Source of the DNA: Candidatus Dormiibacterota bacterium
GTDB lineage: Bacteria > Chloroflexota > Dormibacteria > Dormibacterales > Dormibacteraceae
Length of the DNA: 64,000 bases
Reading direction: 5' to 3'
NCBI GenBank assembly: GCA_024280995.1
Contig: JAMXLM010000040.1
Span: forward strand, 1 to 64,000
Numbering within the stretch: position 1 is the first letter of the stretch; every line of letters begins with the position of its first letter. The position numbers were made by a program, and so were the translations under genes. This document shows positions 50,853 to 62,095 of the stretch, in pieces. The notes under the pieces are model-generated. The model searched no databases. It was not told the origin of the DNA and saw only the letters and a program-made list of their open reading frames with translations.

Positions 50853-51341
50853 ATGCGAACTCTCGACGTGGAACGACTGGTGGCCGGCGATTATGCCCTG
50901 ATCAAGCCGTTGCTCGTCGAGCTGCACATGTCGGAGCAGATCCATTACGAGGATCATCCCCAGCTCCCGCGGGAGGAGATCGAGCGTCACCTGGCGTCGG
51001 TCCCGTCCGCGTTCCACGGCGAAAACGTCATCTACGCCGCACGCGACGAGGTCGGTCAGGTGATCGGCTTCTGCTGGATCGTCCTCTTCGACCCGGGCAC
51101 GGGCCTCGAAGGCGAGGTCGCGGAGCTCTACGTCGCCGAGGGTCACCGAGGCCGCGGCATCGGTGAGATGCTCGTCCGCCAGGCGGTGCGGCTGTTCGCG
51201 GAGCGCCACGTCACGCTGGCCTACGTCTGGACCCGGCCGGACAACGCGGCGGCGGTCAAGCTCTACCGCAACGCGGGGTTTGAGACGAACCGCCAGCTCG
51301 TCATGACCTGGTACCCGATCGACCCGGCTCCTGAAAGCTAG
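50853..51341 (+). CDS. GNAT-family N-acetyltransferase
   Basis: 162 residues. GNAT core with AELYVAEGHRGRGIGEMLV (acetyl-CoA loop) and NAAAVKLYRNAGFE. Residues 20-60 hold the substrate side (ELHMSEQIHYEDHP). Resembles RimI-like or small-molecule acetyltransferases; substrate unknown. A TAACAT box at 50838-50843 gives a very short leader. Confidence 0.88.
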   Translation: MRTLDVERLVAGDYALIKPLLVELHMSEQIHYEDHPQLPREEIERHLASVPSAFHGENVIYAARDEVGQVIGFCWIVLFDPGTGLEGEVAELYVAEGHRGRGIGEMLVRQAVRLFAERHVTLAYVWTRPDNAAAVKLYRNAGFETNRQLVMTWYPIDPAPES

Positions 51342-51409
51342 AGGGGCGTCGGCAGCTCTCGCCGACCGCGTTCGACGTCCCTCTGGGCTCCGTTCCTAAC
51401 ATCAAGCCC

Positions 51410-52477
51410 ATGCGCCGCCCCCTCTGGGGTCCCCTCCTTGCCGTGCTGGCCGGGCTCGTCGTCACAGCGCTCGTCGCTGCCGGCGTGACCCTCGGCATCC
51501 TTCGGGTCCAGTCGCGGACCAATCCACAGCAGGTCAACCTGCGTCCGGGCGTCACCTTGACCCAGGACTCGGCGATCGTCGAGGCCGCGGCAAAAGGCCG
51601 CCCCGCCGTCGTCAGCGTCGTCACTCAGCATCTGCCGACGGTGGTTCGCGGCTCGGGCTACTTCGCCACCAGCGATGGCTACATCGTCACGAGCACCAGC
51701 GTGGTCGCGGGGGCCAACGGCCTCACCGTCCTCGTGCCGGGCGACTCGACGCCGCACGACGCGCGGCTGGTCGACTACGACTGCCAGACGGGCGTCGCGG
51801 TGATCAAGGTCGACAAGGTGAGCGGCCTGCCGACGCTGGCCTTCGCCGATCCGACGGCGCTGGTCCAGGGGCAGGTCATCGTCGCGGTCGGCGGGCCGGT
51901 CGAGGGCAGCGCGATCACGCCGGGGTACGTGAGCGCGATGCACCGCGTGACGTCGGCGAAGGATCCCGTCAACCTGGGCCACACCATCCAGTTCAGCGAC
52001 ACGATCCTGACCAACGTGCCCATCGACGACGGCACATCCGGCGGGCCGCTGCTCAACGTCAGCAGCCAGGTCATCGGCATCGCCATGACGTCGCCGGCGC
52101 AGCCGCAGGGCTTCGGCCTCAACGTCGCCGACATCCAGGACGACGTGCAGCAGATCCTCTCCACGGGCCAGGTCGCGGTGGCGTCCCTGGGCGCGAGCAC
52201 CAGCGACATCACCGCCGAGGGCGCGGAGCTCGGCGGCCTGCCCGAGGGCGCCCAGCTCCTGGCCGTCGACAGGTCCGGCCCTGCCGCCGCGGCCGGCCTT
52301 CAGGTGGGGGACGTGATCACCCAGATCGACGACGTGAAGCTCGACGCCGCGCATCCGATCAGCCTCTTGCTTCGCTCGCGCTTCCACGGCAGCCAGCGCG
52401 TGACGGTGACTTACGAGCGCGGCGGCAGCTCGACCCAGGCCGAGCTCACCTTGACGAGCCAGCACCCGACTTGCTGA
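51410..52477 (+). CDS. HtrA-like trypsin-fold protein with PDZ domain, catalytic triad degraded
   Basis: 355 residues. N-terminal anchor helix (about 10-31), trypsin-like domain (about 55-225), PDZ domain (about 230-350). Ser210 is kept in GTSGGP, but the triad His position is Ser97 (IVTSTSVVAG, where IVTNNHVVAG is usual) and the Asp position is Gly128 (CQTGVAVIKV, where SDLAVLKV is usual). So it is probably not a protease but a surface sensor, chaperone or scaffold using the fold. Its end overlaps argS. Confidence 0.88.
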   Translation: MRRPLWGPLLAVLAGLVVTALVAAGVTLGILRVQSRTNPQQVNLRPGVTLTQDSAIVEAAAKGRPAVVSVVTQHLPTVVRGSGYFATSDGYIVTSTSVVAGANGLTVLVPGDSTPHDARLVDYDCQTGVAVIKVDKVSGLPTLAFADPTALVQGQVIVAVGGPVEGSAITPGYVSAMHRVTSAKDPVNLGHTIQFSDTILTNVPIDDGTSGGPLLNVSSQVIGIAMTSPAQPQGFGLNVADIQDDVQQILSTGQVAVASLGASTSDITAEGAELGGLPEGAQLLAVDRSGPAAAAGLQVGDVITQIDDVKLDAAHPISLLLRSRFHGSQRVTVTYERGGSSTQAELTLTSQHPTC

Positions 52478-54105
52478 CGGTCCGCGACGCGATTCAGACG
52501 GCGCTGATCGAGGCAGTCCGCGACCTCGGAGTGGATGGAGAGCTTCCGGACCTCGAGCTCGGCCGTGCGAAGGACGCCGGCCACGGCGACTACGCCACGT
52601 CGGCAGGTCTGAAGCTCGCTCGAGTGCTGCGCCGGCCCCCGGGCCAGATCGCCCAGGAGATCGCGGCGGCGATCGCGGTCCCGGATGGCGCCGCTTCCGC
52701 CGAAGCGGTCGGAGGCTACGTGAACTTTCGCCTTACCGATGAGTGGCTGCAGAGGCTGGTGTCGAGGGTCGAGCCGCGCTTCGGCGCCAACGACCTCGGC
52801 CATGGCGAAAAGGTCCAGGTGGAGTTCTTGAGCGTAAACCCGACCGGCCCGCTGCACATCGGTCACGGCAGGGGCGCGATCCTCGGCGACTCGATCGCGC
52901 GGCTCCTCCAGTTCACCGGTCACAGCGCGCACCGGGAGTACTACGTCAACGACCAGAACCGCCAGGCACGCCTGTTCGGCGAGTCGGTGTACGCACGCCT
53001 GCACGGGCAGGAGCCGCCTGAAGGCGGCTACGTCGGGGACTACGTGACCGAGATCGCCGAGACGGCGAGGGCGCAGAAGCCTGACATCGTCGACAACCTG
53101 GACGAGCTCCGAGCGTTCGCGATCGCGGCCATGGTCGACCGCATCCGAGCCAGCGTCGCTCGCCTTGGCGTGCGGTACGACGAATGGTTCTACGAGTCGA
53201 GGCTGTGGCACGAACAGCTGCCGGAGGAGGCGATCGCCCGGCTGAAGAACGGCGGCTACCTCAAAGAGAAGGAAGGCGCGCTCTGGTTCGGCGACCCGGC
53301 GGAGACGGAGGAGGAAGACCGCGTCGTCTACAAATCGAATGGAGAACCGACGTACTTCGCATCCGATCTTGGCTACCTGCTGAGCCGCTTCGAGAGACGC
53401 GGTTTCGAGCGCGTCGTCGAAGTCTGGGGAGCCGACCATCACGGCTACGTGCCGCGAATGAAGGCCGCCGCGGGCGCGCTCGGCATCGACCCGACAAAGC
53501 TGGTGATCATCCTCAACCAGCTGGTCAACCTCAAGGAGGGCGCCGCCGCAGGCTCTGGCGGGAAGATGAGCAAGCGCGCCGGGCGCTTCGTCACCCTCGA
53601 TGAGCTGATCGACCGGGTCGGTTCGGACGCGGTGCGCTACTTCTATCTACTGCGCTCGCCCGACACCACGATCGAGTTCGACCTCGAGCTTGCGATCACG
53701 CAGGGCAATGAAAACCCGGTCTACTACGCCCAGTACGCCCACGCGCGACTCTCCAACGTCGAGGTGGCCGCTCGCGAGCGCCATCGCAACCTGCCCGATG
53801 TCGCGAAGGTCGCGCTGCTCTCCCAGCCCTGGGAGCTGGACGTCGCGCGGCAGCTCGCCTTCTGGCCCGGCGTAGTCGAGGACGCAGCACGCCTGCTCGA
53901 GCCGCACCGCATTCCTTATTACGTGCACGACCTGGCGACGTCGGTGCATCGCTTCTACCACGCGGGCAACGCCGAACCCGCGTATCGGGTCGTCGTCGAC
54001 GACCCGGAGTTGACAAGGGCGAGGCTGGAGATCTCGCGGGCCGCGCGTCACACTTTGAAGACCGCGCTCGACCTGATGGGGGTCAGCGCCCCGGAACGGA
54101 TGTAA
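52471..54105 (+). CDS. argS: Arginyl-tRNA synthetase
   Basis: 544 residues. N-terminal Add1 domain, HIGH motif PLHIGHGRG, GADHHGYVPRMKAA, KMSK(R) motif GGKMSKRAGRFVTL and the DALR anticodon domain ending at YRVVVDDPELTRARLEISRA. Two possible starts, TTG 52471 and CTG 52474; the latter overlaps the HtrA-like stop as CTGA. Confidence 0.97.
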   Translation: MLTVRDAIQTALIEAVRDLGVDGELPDLELGRAKDAGHGDYATSAGLKLARVLRRPPGQIAQEIAAAIAVPDGAASAEAVGGYVNFRLTDEWLQRLVSRVEPRFGANDLGHGEKVQVEFLSVNPTGPLHIGHGRGAILGDSIARLLQFTGHSAHREYYVNDQNRQARLFGESVYARLHGQEPPEGGYVGDYVTEIAETARAQKPDIVDNLDELRAFAIAAMVDRIRASVARLGVRYDEWFYESRLWHEQLPEEAIARLKNGGYLKEKEGALWFGDPAETEEEDRVVYKSNGEPTYFASDLGYLLSRFERRGFERVVEVWGADHHGYVPRMKAAAGALGIDPTKLVIILNQLVNLKEGAAAGSGGKMSKRAGRFVTLDELIDRVGSDAVRYFYLLRSPDTTIEFDLELAITQGNENPVYYAQYAHARLSNVEVAARERHRNLPDVAKVALLSQPWELDVARQLAFWPGVVEDAARLLEPHRIPYYVHDLATSVHRFYHAGNAEPAYRVVVDDPELTRARLEISRAARHTLKTALDLMGVSAPERM

Positions 54106-54124
54106 GGAAAGGAAGGAGCGAGCA

Positions 54125-56480
<2,356 letters not shown>

Positions 56481-56495
56481 AACAAAGAGGGGGCC

Positions 56496-57452
56496 ATGGA
56501 GCAGCAAAGGAGCGGCATTCCTTCCGTCACGCCGGCTGTCGACCTATCGCTGGAGCTAGTCCACGTCACCGAAGCGGCGGCGCTCGCGAGCGCCGGCTTC
56601 CTCGGCAAGGGCGATTCGGAGGCGGTCAGCGACGCCGCGGGGAAGGCGATGCGCCAGGCGCTGGAGCGTTCTTCCGTCACCGGCGCGGTCGTCCTCAGCC
56701 CGCGCCAGCAGCCGCACCTGCCGCTCGGTGCGGTCATACCGGGAGGACCGCGGGTCGTCGACCTGGGCGTCTACCCGGTCGAGGGAGCGAGCCAGGTCGC
56801 GCGCGGCCACATCAACGCGGTGTCGCTGCTCGCGGCCGTCGAGGTTGGCGGCTTCGCCTCACTGCCCGCGGTGGCGCAGATGGAGAAGTTCGTCGCCGGT
56901 CCCCGCTCCCGCGGAGCGATCGACCTCGACGATCCGGTCGCGGACAACCTTCGCCGCATCGCCTTCGCCAATGACGTGCGAGTCCAGGACCTGACCGTGG
57001 CCATCCTCGAGCGGCCGCGGCACCAGGAGCTCATCGCGGACGTCTCCGCCGCCGGGGCCCGGATCCGGACCCTGGAGGAGGGCGACTTCGCGAGCGCGGT
57101 CATGGCCGCGATCGGCGGGACCGGGATCGACGCGGCGATAGGCTCCGGCGACCTTCACGCGACCCTCCTCGCCGCCTGCGCGGTGCGCTGCCTGGGGGGT
57201 GAGTTCGTCGCCCGGCTGATGCCGCGCAACGAGGAGGAGCGGAACCTGATCGGCGACGAGGTGTCACGCGTCTACGGCCTGGCCGACCTGGCTCCGGCCG
57301 CAGACGTCTCCATAGCGATTACGGGAGTCACTGGCGGCCCGCTCTTGCCCGGCGTGACCTATGGGAGCGGCTTTGCGGAGACCTGGTCGCTTGCCCTGTC
57401 GGCGCGGCAGGGCACCGTCCGCCGGCTGACGACCCGGCATCACCTCGTATAG
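56496..57452 (+). CDS. GlpX-like protein lacking fructose-1,6-bisphosphatase metal ligands
   Basis: 318 residues, the length and order of class II FBPase (GlpX). LELVHVTEAAALAS and GKGDSEAVSDAA at 19-48 are kept, including Asp40. Usual active-site pieces are gone: GEGEKDEAP is replaced by SPRQQPHLP (about 68-76), DPIEGT is YPVEGA (Tyr93 for Asp; Glu96 kept), and APEG is LHAT (Ala222 for Glu). Phosphatase activity is therefore doubtful; a sugar-phosphate-binding role or altered chemistry is more likely. Follows pyrG by 15 nt. Confidence 0.85.
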   Translation: MEQQRSGIPSVTPAVDLSLELVHVTEAAALASAGFLGKGDSEAVSDAAGKAMRQALERSSVTGAVVLSPRQQPHLPLGAVIPGGPRVVDLGVYPVEGASQVARGHINAVSLLAAVEVGGFASLPAVAQMEKFVAGPRSRGAIDLDDPVADNLRRIAFANDVRVQDLTVAILERPRHQELIADVSAAGARIRTLEEGDFASAVMAAIGGTGIDAAIGSGDLHATLLAACAVRCLGGEFVARLMPRNEEERNLIGDEVSRVYGLADLAPAADVSIAITGVTGGPLLPGVTYGSGFAETWSLALSARQGTVRRLTTRHHLV

Positions 57453-57483
57453 AGAACCCGGATTAGGCGTTTCCCGGTAGGGG

Positions 57484-57489
57484 TATCTA
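57484..57489 (+). promoter_or_regulatory. -10 box before the M50 protease gene
   Basis: TATCTA in GGGGTATCTATAGGAG, with AGGAG at 57491-57495 serving the GTG at 57503. Same TATCTA form as before the DDN-type gene. Whether this box or an upstream one is used is unclear, because the ribosome site lies very close. Confidence 0.35.
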
Positions 57490-57502
57490 TAGGAGTACTC
57501 AG

Positions 57503-58390
57503 GTGAGCGAAAACTACCCCTACCAGCCGCCTCAGAGCGGGCAGTACATCCCCCCGCCTTCTTCGTATCAGGCGGGCTCGGACATACCGCCCGAGTCGCC
57601 CTACCACTACTCGGCTGCGCCACGGCAGTCGAGCCGCGGCCTGCTGGGCTGGCTTGGATCGGGGGCGGTCGCCGTATTCGGAGTGATCAAGTATTTCGGC
57701 CTGTTCCTCGTCAAGCTGCCCGCCTTCGCCACGCTGGCATCGGCTCTTGTCAGCGTCGGGGCGTGGGCGTTGCTCTACGGGTCGTGGTGGGCCGGCGTGG
57801 CGATCGTGGTGATGATCTTCCTTCACGAGATGGGCCACGTCCTGGAGATCAGGCGCCAGGGTATGGCCGCCACTGCTCCGATCTTCGTTCCGTTCCTCGG
57901 GGCCGCGATCTTCCAGCGGTCACACCCGACGGACGCCTTGAAGCAGGCTCAGATCGGCATCGCGGGCCCGATCGCCGGCACGATCGCAGCCACGGTTGCG
58001 TGGCTCTTGTTCATCGACACCCACAACCCGATCCTCCTGTTCGCGGCCTGGTTCGGCTTCCTGATCAACCTGTTCAACATGCTGCCCGTCTGGCAGCTGG
58101 ACGGGGCCTGGGTCCTTGCTCCGGTGTCGCCGTGGTTCCAGGTGGCGGGCATCGCGGCCATCGTGGTCGGGGTGTTCTTCATCCACGTTCTGAGCGTGAT
58201 CGCGATCATCATCGGCGTGCTCGCGATCGGCACCGCTCGGGCCGCCTTCCGCAACGCCAAGAACCCCTACTACACGTCGGTGCCGATGGGAGCCAGGTGG
58301 GCGCTCGGCGCCTCGTGGCTCGGCCTCGTCCTCTACCTGGCGTTCATGACCTTCCAGGCCGAAGGTTTGCTCACTTCGCTGGCTCGGTAA
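57503..58390 (+). CDS. Site-2 protease (M50) family intramembrane metalloprotease
   Basis: 295 residues. About 45 Tyr/Pro-rich N-terminal residues, then six or so helices. Zinc motif HEMGH (His108, Glu109, His112) and the third ligand in WQLDG (Asp200). S2P enzymes cut membrane-bound anti-sigma factors or similar; the target is unknown. GTG start. Confidence 0.88.
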   Translation: MSENYPYQPPQSGQYIPPPSSYQAGSDIPPESPYHYSAAPRQSSRGLLGWLGSGAVAVFGVIKYFGLFLVKLPAFATLASALVSVGAWALLYGSWWAGVAIVVMIFLHEMGHVLEIRRQGMAATAPIFVPFLGAAIFQRSHPTDALKQAQIGIAGPIAGTIAATVAWLLFIDTHNPILLFAAWFGFLINLFNMLPVWQLDGAWVLAPVSPWFQVAGIAAIVVGVFFIHVLSVIAIIIGVLAIGTARAAFRNAKNPYYTSVPMGARWALGASWLGLVLYLAFMTFQAEGLLTSLAR

Positions 58391-58393
58391 ACT
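58367..58393 (+). promoter_or_regulatory. Promoter of rpmE
   Basis: TTGCTC (58367-58372), 15-nt spacer, TAAACT (58388-58393) covering the upstream stop codon. CCGGAG before ATG 58412 is the ribosome site. Confidence 0.45.
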
Positions 58394-58411
58394 AACCAAC
58401 CCGGAGAACCC

Positions 58412-58621
58412 ATGAAGGTACAGATTCACCCCACCTTTTACGAAGACGCGCTCGTCACCTGCGCTTGCGGTAACACGTTCACGACAGGGTCGACGCGCAA
58501 AGAGCTCAAGACCGAGATCTGCTCCGTCTGCCACCCGTTCTTCACGGGCACGCAGCGGATCGTGGACACCGGCGGTCAGGTCGAGCGGTTCCGGAAGCGG
58601 GCTGCTAAGACCAGGGTCTAG
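58412..58621 (+). CDS. rpmE: 50S ribosomal protein L31, zinc-binding type
   Basis: 69 residues. [20 protein letters not shown] with Cys pair CAC and later CSVCH give the four-ligand zinc site of the Cys-plus L31. Typical length. The DUF1385 gene starts at the next base. Confidence 0.97.
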   Translation: MKVQIHPTFYEDALVTCACGNTFTTGSTRKELKTEICSVCHPFFTGTQRIVDTGGQVERFRKRAAKTRV

Positions 58622-59575
58622 ATGGCGGAGCCGGCGATAGCGGCTCCGGAGGCCACGGCAAAACCCAAGGCCGAGCAACCGTTCTTCTACGGCGGCCAGG
58701 CCGTCATCGAGGGCGTGATGATGCGCGGCAAGAGCCACTACGCGGTGGCGGTGCGCTTGCCGAAGCTCAACCCCGACACCCTGAAGGGCGAGATCGTCGT
58801 GGATCGCGGCGAGCTGAAAGCGCCGATCTACACCAACCCGATCTGGAAGCTGCCGTTCATTCGCGGTCTCGCCCTGATCGGCGAGCAGCTGCACCTGGGC
58901 ATGAAGTCACTCATCTGGTCGGCCAACATGAACGCCGGCGCAAACGACGTACAGATCGGCAAGCGGGAGATCACCGGCTCGGTTGCCGTCGCGGCCGTTT
59001 TCGCGCTCGCGCTGTTCATCGGCCTGCCGCTGCTGCTCGCGAGCTTTGCCGTCCACCGAAGCGGCAGCTTCGCGTTCGTGGTGGTGGAAGGCCTGATCCG
59101 GGTCGGCCTGGTGCTCGGCTACCTTTCGGCGATCTCGCTGCTGCCCGACGTGCGGCGCGTGTTCATGTACCACGGCGCGGAGCACAAGACGATCAACGCC
59201 TTCGAATCGGGCTGGGCGTTGGACGTCCCGTCGGTCCGAAAAGCGAGCACGCTCCACCCGCGCTGCGGGACGGGCTTTCTCCTGGTGGTGCTGGTTGTGA
59301 GCGTGGTCGTATTCAGCGTCGTCGCGCTGTTCCACCCCAACCTTTTCTGGCTCATCGCCAGCCGGCTCCTGGCGATTCCGCTCATCGCCGGCTCCGGTTT
59401 CGAGCTGATCCGCTACATGGCCCGCCACCGCTACAACCCGATCGTGAAAATCGCGCTGCTGCCCGTGCTGGGCACGCAGAAGTTCACAACCCGTGAGCCG
59501 TCGGACGACATGCTCGAGGTCGCGATCTGCGCGTTCAACAGCGCGCGCCAGGGCGAGGAGGCCGTCGCGGCTTGA
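58622..59575 (+). CDS. DUF1385 family membrane protein (YqhQ-like)
   Basis: 317 residues. GGQAVIEGVMMRG at 24-36 and YHGAEHKTINAFESG are the family signatures; five or so helices. Often found between rpmE and prfA, as here. Function unknown; a metal- or heme-linked role has been suggested for relatives but is not shown by this sequence. Confidence 0.9.
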   Translation: MAEPAIAAPEATAKPKAEQPFFYGGQAVIEGVMMRGKSHYAVAVRLPKLNPDTLKGEIVVDRGELKAPIYTNPIWKLPFIRGLALIGEQLHLGMKSLIWSANMNAGANDVQIGKREITGSVAVAAVFALALFIGLPLLLASFAVHRSGSFAFVVVEGLIRVGLVLGYLSAISLLPDVRRVFMYHGAEHKTINAFESGWALDVPSVRKASTLHPRCGTGFLLVVLVVSVVVFSVVALFHPNLFWLIASRLLAIPLIAGSGFELIRYMARHRYNPIVKIALLPVLGTQKFTTREPSDDMLEVAICAFNSARQGEEAVAA

Positions 59576-59594
59576 TCGCGCCCCGCGCAGCGGC

Positions 59595-60683
59595 TTGATA
59601 GACAGGCTGGACACGATTTCGCGGCGCTACCGCGAGATCGAGAACGAGATGGCGCGCCCGGAGGTCGCCACCGACCACGAGCGATTGACGAAGCTCGCCC
59701 GCGAGCAGCGGTCGATCCGCGAGATCGTCGAGGCCTACGACGCGTACCGACGCGCGCGCAACGAGGCCGACTCGGCGCGCGAGCTCCTGCGCCACGAGAA
59801 GGACGTCGAGATGCAGGAGTACCTGCGGTCTGAGGAACGGCGCGCGGCGGAGCAGGCGGCGGAGATGGAGGAGCAGCTGAAAGTCCTGCTTCTTCCGAAG
59901 GACCCCAACGACGACAAGGACGTCGTCGTCGAGATCCAGGGCGCCGAAGGTGGGGAGGAGGCCGCGCTGTTCGCGGCCGACCTGTTCCGCATGTACACGC
60001 GATGGGCGGAAAAGAAAGGTTGGAAGGTCGACGTCGTCGACACCTCGCCGACCGAGAAGGGCGGTTTCGACAAGATCGAGTTCGAGGTCCACGGCCATGG
60101 GGCCTACTCGCAGCTGAAGTACGAGGGCGGGGTGCACCGCGTCCAGCGCGTACCCAAGACCGAGGCGCAGGGCCGAATTCACACCTCCGCCGCAACCGTC
60201 GCGGTCATGCCCGAGGCCGACCCGGTGGAGGTGGAGCTGAAGCCGGAAGACCTGGAGATCAAGGCCTCGACGTCCACCGGTCCTGGCGGCCAGAGCGTGA
60301 ACACGACCTACTCGGCGATCCGCATCGTGCACAAGCCGACCGGGCTGGTGGTCAGCATCCAGGACGAGAAGTCACAGCTCCAGAATCGGGAGAAGGCGCT
60401 GCGCGTCCTCCGCGCCCGCCTCTACGAGATGAAGCTGGCCGAGCAGCAGGAGGCCATCGGCGCTCAGCGCAAGAACATGGTGCGCAGCGGCAACCGCTCG
60501 GAGAAGATCCGGACCTACAACTTCAAGGAGAACCGGGTGACCGACCACCGGATCAACCTGACACTCCACAAGCTCGACCGGGTCATGCAGGGCGACCTCG
60601 ACGACATCGTTTCGGCGCTGATCGCCGCCGAGCGCGCGGCGCAGCTCAACGGCGGCGCCGAACCGCCGGTCACGCGCGCGTGA
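59595..60683 (+). CDS. prfA: Peptide chain release factor 1
   Basis: Reads UAA and UAG. 362 residues from TTG 59595. Anticodon-like tripeptide region RVPKTEAQGRIHT (Pro-Lys-Thr 187-189, the P-x-T of RF1) and catalytic GGQ at 231-233 in STGPGGQSVNTT. The GGQ glutamine is the target of the next gene product, PrmC. Stop overlaps prmC as GTGA. Confidence 0.97.
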   Translation: MIDRLDTISRRYREIENEMARPEVATDHERLTKLAREQRSIREIVEAYDAYRRARNEADSARELLRHEKDVEMQEYLRSEERRAAEQAAEMEEQLKVLLLPKDPNDDKDVVVEIQGAEGGEEAALFAADLFRMYTRWAEKKGWKVDVVDTSPTEKGGFDKIEFEVHGHGAYSQLKYEGGVHRVQRVPKTEAQGRIHTSAATVAVMPEADPVEVELKPEDLEIKASTSTGPGGQSVNTTYSAIRIVHKPTGLVVSIQDEKSQLQNREKALRVLRARLYEMKLAEQQEAIGAQRKNMVRSGNRSEKIRTYNFKENRVTDHRINLTLHKLDRVMQGDLDDIVSALIAAERAAQLNGGAEPPVTRA

Positions 60684-61507
60684 CCATTGTCGAGGTCCTG
60701 AAGCTCTCCGCCGACTACCTCCAGAAGCACGGATCGGAATCCGGCCGTCTCGACGCCGAGCTGCTGCTGGCCCACGCGCTGGGCGTGCGCCGGCTCGACC
60801 TCTACCTGAAGTTCGATCAGCCGCTGCACGACCCCGAGCTGAGTGCCTATCGCGCCCTGGTGGCGCTGCGCGCCAGGGGTGAGCCGGTCGCCTACCTCGT
60901 CGGGCACAAGGAGTTCATGGGCCTCGACTTCGAGGTGTCGCCGGACGTCCTGGTCCCGAACCCCGACACCGAGGTGCTCGTCCAGCGCGCTGTGGAGATC
61001 GCGCGCCAGGCGGAGGTAGGCGTCCGCGTGGCGGACGTCGGCACTGGCAGCGGATGCATCGCAGTCTCGGTCGCGCACTACGCGCCCAACACAGAGGTGT
61101 GGGCGACAGACGTCAGCGCAGAGGCGGTAGCCATCGCCGAACGCAACGTGGCAAGGCATCATCTGAACGGCCGGGTTCGCGTCGAGCATGCCGACTTGAT
61201 GCAGGGGCTCGCGGGCGAGTTCGACCTCGTCTGCGCGAACCTTCCCTATGTCGCCGCGGGGACGAGGCTGCCCGCAGAGGTCACCGCGCAGCCGGCGGGA
61301 GCGCTGTACGCCGAAGAGCACGGATCGGCGCTGGTGCGCCGGCTTCTGGCGGAGGCGCCGTCTCGCCTCCGGCACGGAGGCAGAGTTCTCGCGGAGATAG
61401 ATCCGTCGATTGCGGACGCCGTGACCGAGATTGCCGCCGGCCGCTTTGCGAATCACCAGCTGCATCGCGACGCGCGCGGCCTCGTGCGAGTTCTCGAAGC
61501 TTGGTGA
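60680..61507 (+). CDS. prmC: Release factor glutamine methyltransferase PrmC
   Basis: N5-methylates the GGQ glutamine of RF1/RF2 using SAM. 275 residues from GTG 60680. N-terminal helical domain (GRLDAELLLAHALGVRR, ARGEPVAYLVGHKEFMGL), SAM loop VADVGTGSGCIAVSV. The substrate motif usually NPPY is NLPY (187-190). Overlaps both neighbours as GTGA. Confidence 0.94.
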   Translation: MTIVEVLKLSADYLQKHGSESGRLDAELLLAHALGVRRLDLYLKFDQPLHDPELSAYRALVALRARGEPVAYLVGHKEFMGLDFEVSPDVLVPNPDTEVLVQRAVEIARQAEVGVRVADVGTGSGCIAVSVAHYAPNTEVWATDVSAEAVAIAERNVARHHLNGRVRVEHADLMQGLAGEFDLVCANLPYVAAGTRLPAEVTAQPAGALYAEEHGSALVRRLLAEAPSRLRHGGRVLAEIDPSIADAVTEIAAGRFANHQLHRDARGLVRVLEAW

Positions 61508-62085
61508 TCAAGCCCACCCAGGCCGGCTTCAGGCGCGCGGCGCAGCTGCTGCGAACCGGCGCGGTGCTCGCTTTTCCCACCGACACCGTTTACGGGCTTG
61601 GCGCCAGCGTGGATGACGAGCTGGCGCAGAAGCGCATCTACACGATCAAGGGACGGCCGGTGGGCATGCCGCTGATCCTGATGGTGGCCGCCGAGTCCCA
61701 GCTCGAGGGGTTGGTCCACGTCGACTCGCGCGCCGAAGCGATGATGCGGAAGTGGTGGCCCGGACCGCTCACAGTGATCCTCTGGGCGATGGGCGGCGGC
61801 ACCCTCGGCGTGCGCATTCCCAAGCACCAGGTCGCGCTCGGCCTGCTCCGCCATGCCGGCCCGCTGATGACGACGAGCGCCAACCTGCATGGGCAGGATC
61901 CGGCGATGAACGCCGACGAGGCGGCGGCGCTATCCGGGGTCATGGCGGTCCTCGACGGTGGCGCCGCGCCCGGCGGGACGGCGTCGACCGTGGTGGACCT
62001 CACCGGGCCCGAGCCTCACGTGCTTCGCGAAGGAGCGATCTCGGCCGCCGAGGTGCTCGGTCCGCCCCCGCCGCACGCGGGATAG
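61504..62085 (+). CDS. tsaC: L-threonylcarbamoyladenylate synthase (TsaC/Sua5/YrdC family)
   Basis: First step of t6A37 tRNA modification. 193 residues from GTG 61504. VLAFPTDTVYGLGAS, the ATP/threonine site KGRPVGMPLILM, WWPGPLTVIL and TTSANLHGQ. Single-domain, lacking the C-terminal Sua5 domain. Part of the prfA-prmC-tsaC-glyA set common in Gram-positives. Confidence 0.95.
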   Translation: MIKPTQAGFRRAAQLLRTGAVLAFPTDTVYGLGASVDDELAQKRIYTIKGRPVGMPLILMVAAESQLEGLVHVDSRAEAMMRKWWPGPLTVILWAMGGGTLGVRIPKHQVALGLLRHAGPLMTTSANLHGQDPAMNADEAAALSGVMAVLDGGAAPGGTASTVVDLTGPEPHVLREGAISAAEVLGPPPPHAG

Positions 62086-62088
62086 CAT
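62083..62088 (+). promoter_or_regulatory. -10 box of leaderless glyA
   Basis: TAGCAT over the tsaC stop, 7 nt before the glyA GTG at 62096; no Shine-Dalgarno. Confidence 0.5.
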
Positions 62089-62095
62089 TCGTGAA

